Positions 54,860-64,000 of a stretch of 64,000 bases of DNA are shown piece after piece (position 1 is the stretch's first letter; each line of letters opens with the position of its first letter). Under the pieces are notes generated by a model. That model ran no database searches and had not been told where the DNA came from. It saw only the letters and a list, made by a program, of their open reading frames with translations. This stretch comes from Orobanche coerulescens (Eukaryota; Streptophyta; Magnoliopsida; Lamiales; Orobanchaceae): positions 48,329,501-48,393,500 of the forward strand of contig CM065804.1 of the NCBI GenBank assembly GCA_033398695.1, in the 5' to 3' direction. The position numbers and the translations under genes were made by a program.

Positions 54860-56874
54860 TGTAATACCGTAATTTTGTTTCCGGAAATTTTCTATTTTTG
54901 GCGGAAGTCCGTTTTTGACAACTTGCTTGGGACCGTTTCGTCATCCGAGAATGATTAATTCTGCACTTTTTGTCATCGAGTTCGTTTCGGTATCGTTCTG
55001 TTGAATTCCGTTTTCTTTAGCGACTTTTCCACGTATGAGTTCGACTTTGTTAAATCACCATTAATTTTTGGAAACTCCAAAAATTCTGAATCTTGGCAAT
55101 ATTATAAAGCATCGAGTTAGCTTTCGAATGGTTCAAACGGTGAGTCAATCGGAGTCCAGACGAGGGAGTTATGGTCGAAATAGCTAAGTCACTCTCATTT
55201 TCAGTTCGGCCAAAACCGCTGTACCGGTGCCGCGGCACACTGGCTGGCGGCACACCGCCGAGCCACAGGAGCAAATTTTGGGCACGTGCGCGGCACACCT
55301 CTCCGAGCCGCGGCACACATGACAGTTAACCCTATATATGCGTTTTCTTGAGCGGATCACCTCATTTTTTCCCCATTTCTTCACTTGGGCACGAGAGAGG
55401 AGGCTTGAGAGGAAGATGTTTCTTCACCTATCACTTGAGTGTGTGATTTCTCTTCATCTCTTTTCGATTGTGAAGCTCGGATCATCGTTCTATCGCGTGC
55501 TCTTCGAATCATAGTGCTTGGATCTTCAAGAGGTAATTTCTTCAACATCTTGGATTTCGATTTTGTATTGGGTAATGATGTTTTGGATGTTAAAATCATG
55601 GGGTATGAAGTGATATACGCATGATTATGGACTTGTTGGAGTATTCATCGGATTATTGAAAGATTATTCAAGAACACTTCGAATTTTGTATTGGAAATTG
55701 GGGATTTTGTTTGACTTCATCCTTTTAATCCGTAGTAATTTAGATTAGTGATGGATTGATGATTATTTAGGTGTACTCTATCATTTCCATCGTTATTCCA
55801 CGGTTGGATTGTATTGGTTTGTCGTTTTGGTTGAGTTATTAGTCGACGCGTTGAAGGTGTCCGACAAAAGGTCTAAGAGGGGGGTTTGTGCGTTGTACGA
55901 TTATTATTCATCGTACGATTGTTGATTTATCATTGATATGACTTAGGGACGAAATCCTTGTGAAGAACTCAAGTCGGAACCCTTCCGTTCGTTGTCTTCT
56001 TCGTGGTTCAAGCTTCCCGGTCGAACCGTGTTCTTGGGATCTTGATAACGTTTATTAAGGCAAGTATACATTTATGATTATGCGTTCTCGACTTTGAAAG
56101 TATGAAATATTGATGGTATGATTATTTCTAGCCACTCACGGGCCTATGGTCCTCGAGGGTTTCGTAGCCTCAGTGCGATTCCATGGTTGATATGAACGAA
56201 CCGTTTCTACGGCATTCATATGAAATAATGTTGGCATGTAATGAACGAACCGTTTTGACGGCATTCCTACATGTAATGGCGTATGATATGAACGAACCGT
56301 TTCTACGGCATTCACATACGTCTTGAGATTTTAGTCATTCCGGAATACTAGTCTTAAATTGATGAATTGACGGATATTGATGAATTGACGGATTACATTT
56401 ACTTTATTGTCGAGGAGTATTATGTTTCATACTGTTATACTTACACTAGCTATTCGACGGCTAACCCCTTTATGGGGGAAATACGTTTCATGTATTTAAG
56501 GTTCCAGGAGAGCGGACAGGTGGGTACCGGGTCGGCATGAAGATGATGGGCAAGTGTGATACTGTGTCTTGTCTCCGGTTATTTTCTCGGATTCCTCCAT
56601 TCAGTGTTGTTGTACTGGAATGGATTTTCAAATACTCGAGTATTGTATTTCAGTTTCCTTGATGTTCCGGCCTGTGTTGCCGAGGTATTGATTTGTACAG
56701 TGATGTATATGGTTTCATTGGTTATGGTTTTGAATACCATTTGTATCGTCTTTCTTTCTATTGTATGTAGACCTTATCGGTCAAGTTTATAGTTCCGCGT
56801 ATGTTTAGCCTTGTGGGTCCCACGGCGGGGCTCACGGTGCTGTAATATACCCTGAATAACTTGGGGGTGTTACA
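54860..56874 (+). repeat. LARD2 3' LTR
   Basis: 2015 bp, near-identical to 48602-50641 outside CAG/CTG-rich stretches. Confidence 0.88.
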
Positions 56875-57110
56875 ATGGAGGTCGGTCCATCGAACTCCGC
56901 GACCGTGCACGGTTCCTCTAGGTCGAGATGGTCAGCCTCCCTCGAGGAATCTGCAAAACTGAAGATCACAAGAGCTGAACCAAGGATCATACCGCTCGAG
57001 AGAAGATTCTGTTTCATAAAATGATAAGTCGCTCGTTCGTAATTCAAACGATCGCCGGTAAAACCACCTCACCCAATGCCTTCAACATCGGAGTGAACTA
57101 GGGGGGCAAT
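56875..57110 (+). other. Tat2 3' untranslated end and polypurine tract
   Basis: Non-coding Tat2 sequence resuming after LARD2. It ends with the purine tract ctaggggggcaat (57098-57110) next to the 3' LTR. Confidence 0.75.
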
Positions 57111-58023
57111 TGTTGTGTCGCGATTAACACATCTCGACGGCGATCGTCATAAGGTCCAAGCCTCCGAGTCAGCGTCAAATGAACCAAGGCAACTTGTCAA
57201 GCGAAGAGTCCAGACCGAGTTCAGGTACCGAGCGATCGACGTCCGGGGCGACCACCTCTTGACACCTAGCAATCGAATCTGGTGCCCGACCAAGGGCGAC
57301 CGTCCTATGCCACATATAAGGCCATCATCCGTCGTATCTACCAAGACCAGATCTCGGAGTAAAGGCCCACGTGCAGATCCGGAAAAAGCGCTGTAGGAAA
57401 AGGCCTTTGACTCCAGCCCATCAACAGCTATCAACAACAAGGACAAACCTCACCTACCGACAGACCAGCTGAAAGGTCCAAAGTGGACCTCCCATGACAG
57501 CGACGTAAGGCACATGGCATCTTCTCACTGGTTCGCACAACTGGTTGTCAGTAACAACCACGGACTTTAAGGGAACCGACCCACGTGCTGAGATGATCGC
57601 CCGCTTATTATAATACGAGAAAGGCGATCGCCCGCTCGGGATCAAGACATCCCAGATACCTCCTCTCCTATAAATAGAAGGCTTCCTGCACTTGGAAAGC
57701 TCTCGGCTTTTCTCTTGACTCTGTCTAGGATTTCTCTCTCAGAACCTCTTAACCAAAATACGATTACAGTTCAAGAACTCACAGAACAGCACTCAAGAGC
57801 TAGATAACTAGGGTCTTTACACTCATTGTAATTGTACTCTAACATTAATATTTGTACTCCCAAGTATTCGTATTAATAATATCTCGCGAGAGCATTCAAG
57901 CCTTGGACTAACAACCCCGGCAAATATTGTGTTATTTACTTCCCTGCGGACGTGCTCTCGCATTTTTTTTGTTACTCGTCCATTCCAGCATATCATCTAC
58001 GGATAATATTTTGGGTAACAACA
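57111..58023 (+). repeat. Tat2 3' LTR
   Basis: 913 bp, TGTTGTGTCGCG to GGGTAACAACA, TATAAATAG box at 57669-57677. Followed by cctgc, the partner of cccgc at 28308-28312. Confidence 0.9.
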
Positions 58024-59178
58024 CCTGCTATCGAGCACACACTCCTACAGCAAATTGGATATCGGGCCTACTGGCTGTTAGGTACAGGAGTGAGCTTATA
58101 AGCTTCCTGTAAAGTGATTGATCAATAGGCTTTCCATCTTCGTCAGCAATTATCTATATGGAAGTGCTAATGGGTATGGATGATGATTTGGAGTTGTTCA
58201 TCCGGAACTTGTTGAGCAGCTTGCTGTATTTCTCTTGGTTGATAAATATACCTGTAGGAAGTTGTTTTACCTGCAATCCTAAGAAATAACTAAGTTCTCC
58301 CATCATACTCGTTTCAAATTTAGTTTGCATGAGATGAGAGAACCTTTGCCATAAAGCAAAGTTAGTTGAACCAAAATAATATCATCTACATATATTTGAA
58401 CCATCAGGAGATCATCACCTTCCTGGATTTTGAAAAGACTTTTGTCGACTTCACCTTTTTCAAATCCATTATTGATCAGATACGACAGGGTTCCGTACTA
58501 GGCCCTAGGTGCTTGCTTGAGTCCGTATAGCAATTTCCTTAGCCTGTACACAAAGTCTCCACCTTCTGTGTTGGCAAACCGTGGAGGTTGTTCATCATAG
58601 ACTTCTTCGGTGAGGTCTCTATTTAGGAATGCGCTTTTAACATCCATTTAATATATAAAGTTCTTGTGAGCAGCAAACGCTAGGAATATCCTGATAGATT
58701 CTAGTAGAGATATAGGGGAAAAGGTTTCATCATAGGCGATTCCCTCTTCCTATCTGTATCCTTGGGCTACTAGTCAAGATTTGTTTTTGATAGCAAGTCC
58801 ATTTTTGTCATTTTTGTTTCTCAATACCCATTTTGTTCCTATGACTCCTTGAAGGGTTGGTCAAGGAACTAGGTACCAAACATTGTTCTATTCGAAACCA
58901 TTGGCTCTTCTTCCATCGAAGTGATCCAGTGAGAACTATTTAGAGCCTCATTGGTCGAAAGAGGTTCAGACTAGGCTAGGAATACAGCTAGGGTCCTAAG
59001 TTCAGCTTGGGATTTTCATACAGGGAATTGAGACTTATCAGAATCTATCTCTTCCTGTGCACAGAGTACAATGCCTTGTGTACCCTGTATTTTTATACGT
59101 ATGGTCACCCCGGCATTGATATCTCCAATTATTAACTCCTGGGGGTGACCTTTCAACCACCTCTTGTATAGTTCTAGT
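58024..59178 (-). pseudogene. Sire1 reverse transcriptase remnant
   Basis: Copia RT on the minus strand, upstream of the RNase H at 27884-28312. From high to low coordinates: LKGHPQELIIGDINAGV (near 59150, the Sirevirus linker before RT), an eroded N-terminal part, MDVKSAFLNRDLTEEVYDEQ (near 58640), RLRKLLYGLKQAPRA (near 58530), VQIYVDDIIL with the YVDD catalytic motif (near 58390) and LISSLLYLTASRPDIQFAVG (near 58070). Frameshifts and stops are frequent. It is cut at 59178 by the start of the Sire2 LTR, and the gene's upstream half is not in the window. Confidence 0.83.
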
Positions 59179-59379
59179 TGTTGGAATATCCTATTCCATA
59201 TAGTCATAAATTGGTTTTGATGATGAGTTGATGACGAGCTAATGATAAATTGATGATGAGATAATGATAAGTTGATGATGTTATCGATCAAAGAAAACAA
59301 CAATAGAACGAACCAAAACAACGAAGGAGTCGAAGACGAACGATAGGGGCAGAAAAGCAAAGTAGTGAGATTTATCGAA

Positions 59380-59823
59380 GATAACGTACGCTATGCAACA
59401 TCTATAACGTACATAATGAGAAGCCACCTGAAGGCAGACGAGTGCAGAATACATGTTTAACGTACGAAACATAACATGTATAACGTACGTAAGGAGGCGA
59501 TCTTAACGTACGTAAGCTTACATGATTAACGTACGTAATGGTATGAATACGAATTCAAACAAGGAACCATTGAAGATGACGTCATGGAGTAGGTCAGCAT
59601 GCAACGGATATTTTGACTGAAGATAATGTACGTAAAGAGTGATATATAACGTACGTAAAGAAGAAGACAGTTGCTCCTGGACTGATTTGCACTATACATA
59701 ACGTACGTAACGAAGGAGTCTTAACGTACGTAATGTGGTTAACGTACGTAATGGTGGACATACAACATACGTAATGCATGCAACATGGGCTAATGGATAG
59801 TTGAGGCCTTATGCCTATAAATA
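59380..59823 (+). promoter_or_regulatory. AACGTACGTAA array and TATA box, Sire2 5' LTR
   Basis: Over a dozen (T)AACGTACGTAA variants, ending 40 bases before TATAAATA. The 3' LTR has the same (62635-63030, TATA 63073-63080). The motif differs by C/T and G/A changes from the TTAGCGCACGCTAA motif of the gypsy LTRs. Confidence 0.6.
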
Positions 59824-60105
59824 CCAAGGCATATGGTATTATACATAACAACAACTCTGAGAAAATCATATATATGTTTGATATCATTGTATACACTATT
59901 GTTGTTGTATTTGTGCTTAATTGATAAGTGTTTAAGTGTTCATACACGAAAATATAGACGAGAGGAAAGATACGGATTGTAGATTGATTTGGTGTTATTA
60001 GGATTGTTGGTGTGGCATTATTAGAATCATATCTAAATATAAGAGAGGTTTGTCTAGTACCAATAGAAAGCTAGATACGTTGCTTCCTTTTCCGATAAAA
60101 AAGAA

Positions 60106-60245
60106 AATGGTTTATCTTGGACCGACATAAAGACAAGAGTGTAACGGTTTATATCGGACTGATAGAAGACGAGATTTTAATGGTTTACCTCAGACTGATA
60201 GAAGATAAGGTGGAAATGGTTAATCTTGAGCCTATAGAAAAAGGT
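60106..60245 (+). repeat. 36-39-bp imperfect repeat in Sire2 LTR
   Basis: Four units beginning atggttta or aacggttta with a following gactgatagaaga-type core. The reading is incidentally open but no coding is inferred. Confidence 0.7.
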
Positions 60246-60403
60246 ACGGAGAGAGGGCGTACGCACGTCTGGCCGAACCTCTATAAATCTTGTGTCGTTT
60301 AATTTCCGCAAGATAACTACGCTTCTGCAATGCAAAAGAGTTTGAAGACTCTACTCTATAATATAATCCACCCTTCTAAGTGGGGTGCCAATTTTCCAAC
60401 AAC

Positions 60404-60416
60404 TGGTATCAGAGAG
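60404..60416 (+). other. Sire2 primer-binding site
   Basis: tggtatcagagag two bases after the LTR; initiator-Met tRNA type, usual for copia elements. Confidence 0.8.
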
Positions 60417-60460
60417 TTATCTCTTAAAAGCGGATTAACATCCGAGGAGAAAAAGATCTG

Positions 60461-61819
60461 ATGGCTTTTCAATTTGCCCCTGTCGAAGGTCTTGCCTTGA
60501 ACCGACCTCCTTTCTTTGATGGATTGAATTTCATGACGTGGAAGAAGAAATGTCGATATTCATCTGAGCTTACGATATTGAGCTTTGGAAAGTAATATGT
60601 CTTGGTTTGAGAATTCTCACGAATCAAATGGTACTCTCAAAAGCTTTGAAGAGTATGATGATACGGATTGAAAAAACGACCATGATAATTGCAAAGCAAC
60701 ACATTTATTATATTGTGCTCTCAATTTGGAAGAACACAACCGGATATCATCTTGTGATAGTGCCAAAGAGATTTGGAAAATGCTTGAGATAACTCATGAA
60801 GGAACATCACAAGTCAAGGAGATGAAGATCAATATGCTTCTCCATGACTACGAACTATTTATGATGCAAAGTGACGAGTCCATAACGAACATGCTCGACC
60901 GATTTCAGTCATTATTAATGGACTAGCTTGTTTTGGGAAACCATTAACAAGTAGTGAATAAGTAAAGAAAATCATACGATCACTACATGTTGAATGTGAC
61001 AGGATGGTTACGGAAATTATGGAATCGAAAGATTTAAATAATCTAGATTTTAGTTCACTTGTTGGTTCACTAATAAACTACGAGATTGTTCTTAAATCTC
61101 GAAATGCCAAGCCGAAATGGAAAGAAAGATCAATAGCTTTGAAAGCTAAGATGTCAAAGAAAGTAGAAATCCCAGTAGATGAAGACGATGAAGAATCGGC
61201 ATATTATGCCAAGAGCATAAATAAGTTTCAAAACTTATTAAACCGGAGAAGGAAGGACATCAAGACGAGCGAATCAAAGAAATTCGACAATAACTGTCGA
61301 AACTGTGGTAAACCAGGCCACTTTGCTAAAAACTGTCGAGCCTCAAATCCTAAGAAAGAAGTGCTCATAGCTACATGGAGTGACGAAGAGGATGATGATG
61401 AATATAATCGAAATAACCTCGCACTCATGGCAAGGAGTTCATTTGACGAAAGCGACGTCGAAATCCAGGTTAGTACCTCGTCTCACGACGAATTATTTGA
61501 AGCATTCTGACTTTTACATACCGATTTTCCAAATGCTTTACTCAATAATAAATCCCTCAAATCAAAAATTAAAATGTTGGAAATCGAAATTTCCAAAATA
61601 AATGAAAAAGGAAAATTCATTGAAACCGATCATTCTCTGTGTATTGAAAAGGAGAATAAATTGAAAGATGATCTGTTAAAAGTTCAAAACGAACTTAAGA
61701 ATTTAATGAATAAATTTTCATGTGGAAACGAGAAATTTGAACAAATGCTTTCCGTTCAAAAATTTTCATTAAATAAACAGGGGTTAGGATTCAAACCGTG
61801 TAATAAAACCGGATCCTAA
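60461..61819 (+). pseudogene. Sire2 gag
   Basis: ATG 60461 opens MAFQFAPVEGLALNRPPFFD, FDGLNFMTWKKK, typical of Sirevirus/copia gag. A stop and frameshifts follow. AKEIWKMLEITHEGTSQVKE (near 60765) and LHDYELFMMQSDESI (near 60840) continue the UBN2-type capsid domain. From 61004 a 168-residue frame has LNNLDFSSLVGSLINYEI and the zinc knuckle CRNCGKPGHFAKNC (near 61295). One TGA at 61508 separates this from an in-frame coiled-coil extension (LEIEISKINEKGKF, NKLKDDLLKVQNELKNLMN) ending at 61819. The first frame has decayed while the knuckle part is intact. Confidence 0.82.
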
Positions 61820-62449
61820 AATTTAAAATACCCCGATGTGAGAAATATTTAAAACTTGGGCATCATATTTCGATTTGCGAAAGTCCACGATAGACGATCA
61901 AAATTAAAAAGTCTGGATTCTAAAAGGAACCATTATATCGAATATCGTCTATGTTTCAAAAGAAAAACCAACTCTCGGTTGAATCCCCAAAAATCAAAAT
62001 TAATAAATTTCCATCAATTGGTATTTTGATAATTTATATTTTTTAACAATTGGTATTTAACTCAGGGGGAGTTACTGTTTTTAAAAAATGGGGAAATCTA
62101 TTTTTTAGGGGGAGTTATTGTATCGATTTTTTATTATGCACCTTTTGATTATGACAAAAAGGGGGACAATGTCGATAAAAATGATGGGAGAAGGAGAATA
62201 TGAGTCACAGAAGAATGACGAGAAAAATATAATACCGATTATGAAAATAGAGAGAAAAGACGAAGGAGAAGAAAATCAAGAAAACGAAAAAGAAATTTGA
62301 AAGAGAAAATAATATGAAGAAGTTGAAAAGAAGAAAAGAAAAGATATGGAGATGAAAACCAACGAAACAGACAAAGCCGAAAACTTTGATCTGTAATTGT
62401 TTTAATTTTGCAGGTATAAAATCCCATTAAAAATTTTTTGTTTTGTCAT
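61820..62449 (+). other. Sire2 pol-less 3' region
   Basis: A short remnant after gag, then AT-rich sequence with two ggggagttactg/ggggagttattg blocks (62066, 62110) and a purine-rich stretch (62180-62340) with an incidental Glu/Lys-rich frame. No pol motif, so about 4 kb of coding is missing relative to an autonomous Sirevirus. Confidence 0.65.
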
Positions 62450-62467
62450 CATTAAAAAGGGGGAGAT
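62450..62467 (+). other. Sire2 polypurine tract
   Basis: ttaaaaagggggagat directly before TGTTGG, after ttttgtcatca; the classic Sirevirus arrangement. Confidence 0.88.
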
Positions 62468-63310
62468 TGTTGGAATATTCTATTCCATATAATCATAAAT
62501 TGATTTTTATGATGAGTTGATGATAAGTTGATGATGTTATCGATCAAAGAAAGCAACAATAGAATGAACCAAAATAACGAAGGAGACGAAGACGAACGAG
62601 CCGAACAGAAAAGCAAAGTAGTGAGATTTATCAAAGATAACGTACGCTATGCAACATCTATAACGTACGTAATGAGAGTCACCCGAAGGAAGACGAGTGC
62701 AACATACATGTTTAACGAACGCAACATAACATGTATAACGTACGTAAGGAGGCGAGCTTAACGTACGTTAGCTTACATGCTTAATGTACGTAAGGGTTTA
62801 AATACGAATTCAAACAAGGAACTATTGAAGATGACGTCATGGAGTAGGTCAGCATGCAACAGATATTTTGACTGAAGATAACGTACGTAAAGGGTGATAT
62901 ATAACGTACACAAAGAAGAAGACAGTTGCTACTAGACTTATTTGCACTATACACATAACGTACGTAACGAAGAAGTCTTAGCGTACATAATGTGGTTAAC
63001 GTACGTAATGGTGGACATATAACGTACGTAATGCAGGCAACATGGGCTAACGACTAGTTGAGGCCTTATGCCTATAAATACCAAGGCATATGGTATATAT
63101 ACGTTTGATATCATTGTATACAATATTGTTGTTGTATTTGTGCTTAATTGATAAATGTTTGAGTGTTCATACACAAAAATATACACGAGAGGAAATATGC
63201 GGATTATAGATTTATTCGGTGTTATTAGGATCGTTGATCCGACATTATTGGAATCATATCTAAATCCAAGAGAGGTTTGTCTATAGAAAGCTATATATGT
63301 TGCTTCCTTG
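62468..63310 (+). repeat. Sire2 3' LTR, truncated
   Basis: Matches the 5' LTR to about 60090 (gttgcttcctt) and then breaks into unrelated sequence. The last ~310 bp, including the 36-bp repeats and the CCAACA end, are missing. Confidence 0.82.
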
Positions 63311-63405
63311 TTTGTGATACCTGAGCCTAACACTACTCATTTGGTCAATATGATTCATGCATAACTTGTTAAATATGTGTTATTTGGATTATTTGACGTT
63401 CCATG
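63311..63405. other. Unassigned spacer
   Basis: 95 bases between the truncated LTR and the CACTA-like terminus. Nothing recognised. Confidence 0.4.
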
Positions 63406-64000
63406 CACTACACCATAGATTGCCTATTGCAACCATATTTCTAAAAAATTGTTAAAAACCATTGCAATTGAGAAACCAAATCACATAAATTGCAATGCTT
63501 TTGAAAAGCGTTGCAATTCCATTGGAAAAATCTAAGAAAGTTTAAAACATGCATTCTATTGCATTACTTTTTTAAAATCGTTGCGGTATCTATTCATTTT
63601 GGGGGGAAAATGTGGCGGGCTTGTAAAATATATGAGCGGGATTTTGGGAAAATGTTGGCGGGCGTACAAAAAATAACAAAAGAAAAAAGAAAAGAAAAAA
63701 CAAAACCCACACGACACACAACACAACCCACACGGCACACAGACACCAAAACAAACACACGAACACAAAAGTGAACTCGTCAAGCTCGAAGAGGGGAAAT
63801 CAAGCTCGAAGAAGATTAAAGGTTGACAAAGGTAAATCATCGATTCGAAATCCTTTTTGTTTTTTGTAGTTTTGAATCAATTTTGTTACATGCCCAATGC
63901 TTCTTCCTTCTTCGTATACTGCTCTATTTTTTTGTTCTTAATTAGGATTCCTATGTTTCTTGTGTAAATTCGAACTATGTAATCGTGTTTGTTTGGGGGT
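63406..64000. mobile_element. CACTA-like element, left end (runs off window)
   Basis: Begins CACTACACCATAG after atg (possible 3-bp duplication, partner outside the window). The next 190 bases are rich in TTGCAA and its inverted partner (attgcaatgc, gcgttgcaattcc), as in CACTA subterminal regions. From 63600 ggcgggc and A-rich sequence follow, without coding. Confidence 0.55.

Larger units (their letters stand above)
48602..56874 (+). mobile_element. LARD2: non-autonomous gypsy-like element
   Basis: LTRs 48602-50641 and 54860-56874 (about 2.0 kb), PBS 50647-50663, polypurine tract 54847-54859. The body is 4.2 kb with only a stub of gag. The flanks read gtgga-a before and a-tgga after, so the duplication is imperfect (tgga shared). 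The terminal parts and LTR 3' halves resemble LARD1 and the solo LTRs. The body contains the Y LTR (51176-52544). Confidence 0.82.
28313..58023 (+). mobile_element. Tat2: Tat-type gypsy element hosting two nested elements
   Basis: 5' LTR 28313-29243, gag 29373-29504 plus 46388-47760, 3' repeat region 47800-48601 and 56875-57098, polypurine tract, 3' LTR 57111-58023. It interrupts the Sire1 RT/RNase H coding and is itself interrupted by the Tekay dimer (29505-46382) and LARD2 (48602-56874). Without these it is about 4.6 kb. Like Tat1 it has gag but no pol, so it would depend on another element's enzymes. Confidence 0.85.
13546..59178 (-). mobile_element. Sire1: nested, 5'-truncated Sirevirus
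   Basis: The element is assembled from its 3' LTR (13546-18854), 3' internal region, env-like frame (about 22600-25553), RNase H (26312-26463 and 27884-28312) and RT (58024-59178), all on the minus strand and in the right order. Four later insertions split it: the solo LTR, Tat1, CACTA-1 and Tat2. The 5' LTR, gag, protease and integrase are not in the window, because the sequence upstream of RT is replaced at 59179 by Sire2. Confidence 0.8.
59179..60401 (+). repeat. Sire2 5' LTR
   Basis: 1223 bp. AACGTACGTAA-type motif array (59380-59775), TATAAATA box (59816-59823), a 36-39-bp imperfect repeat (60106-60245) and CCAACA end. Confidence 0.88.
59179..63310 (+). mobile_element. Sire2: Sirevirus with gag but no pol
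   Basis: 5' LTR 59179-60401, PBS 60404-60416, gag 60461-61819, non-coding 3' region with two gggggagtta blocks, purine tract and truncated 3' LTR 62468-63310. Protease, integrase, RT and RNase H are absent. LTR termini TGTTGGAATA/CCAACA and the TTTGTCATCATTAAAAAGGG motif before the 3' LTR are Sirevirus-like. Confidence 0.85.

Noticed and set aside
60117..60302. Open frame of 61 codons in the Sire2 LTR
   Set aside because: It is produced by the 36-39-bp repeat and lies in the LTR leader; no protein signature.
62118..62427. Glu/Lys-rich frame and antisense Phe/Leu-rich frame
   Set aside because: Both result from a purine-rich stretch in the Sire2 3' region; low complexity only.

Overview
The window looks like a deep stack of plant transposable elements, most likely from pericentromeric heterochromatin of an angiosperm. 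The evidence is the set of families: a chromodomain-bearing Ty3/gypsy element (Tekay/Del type), Tat-type gypsy gag, Sirevirus-type Ty1/copia, CACTA transposons and a LINE with a plant-style RNase H. I cannot name the species. I see no convincing host gene, tRNA or rRNA gene.

Layout. 0.15-1.19 kb: 3' end of a minus-strand LINE. 1.36-12.8 kb: a decayed plus-strand Ty1/copia element (protease, integrase, RT, RNase H), split by an 8.17-kb non-coding gypsy element called LARD1 here (3274-11446, minus strand, TSD attat). 13.55-59.18 kb: a minus-strand Sirevirus (Sire1) of which the 3' LTR, env-like region, RNase H and part of RT remain. It was broken by (a) a solo LTR that was later tandemly duplicated (13984-18039), (b) Tat1, a gag-only Tat element (19379-22470, TSD aaatg), (c) a 1.4-kb non-autonomous CACTA element (26464-27880, TSD tga), and (d) Tat2, a second Tat copy (28313-58023, TSD cccgc/cctgc). 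Tat2 was itself hit by a tandem dimer of a Tekay-like chromovirus (29505-46382, LTR-body-LTR-body-LTR, TSD cgagg) and by LARD2 (48602-56874), which carries a further LTR (Y, 51176-52544) inside it. 59.18-63.31 kb: Sire2, a plus-strand Sirevirus with gag but no pol. 63.41-64.0 kb: one end of another CACTA-like element.

How the pieces fit. Removing CACTA-1 and one TSD copy restores the Sire1 RNase H frame exactly. Removing the Tekay dimer and one TSD copy restores the Tat2 gag frame. The nesting order is therefore Sire1, then Tat2, then the Tekay dimer and LARD2. The Tekay bodies encode the full gag-protease-RT-RNase H-integrase-chromodomain set. LARD1, LARD2, both Tat copies and Sire2 look non-autonomous.

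Most interesting signals. (1) The related gypsy LTRs (solo LTR pair, LARD1, LARD2, Tekay) share an AG|GCAAGTA or AG|GCAGGTA donor, a CTAAC branch site and a YAG|G acceptor, which together look like a GC-AG intron inside the LTR. A second, GT-AG intron appears to end one base before the gag ATG. (2) Gypsy and copia LTRs alike carry dense arrays of short near-palindromes (TTAGCGCACGCTAA, AACGTACGTAA or GCCGCGGC cores) just upstream of the TATA box. (3) Differences between otherwise identical copies fall mainly at CAG/CTG sites and explain at least one frameshift, which points to base-calling errors at CHG-methylated cytosines.
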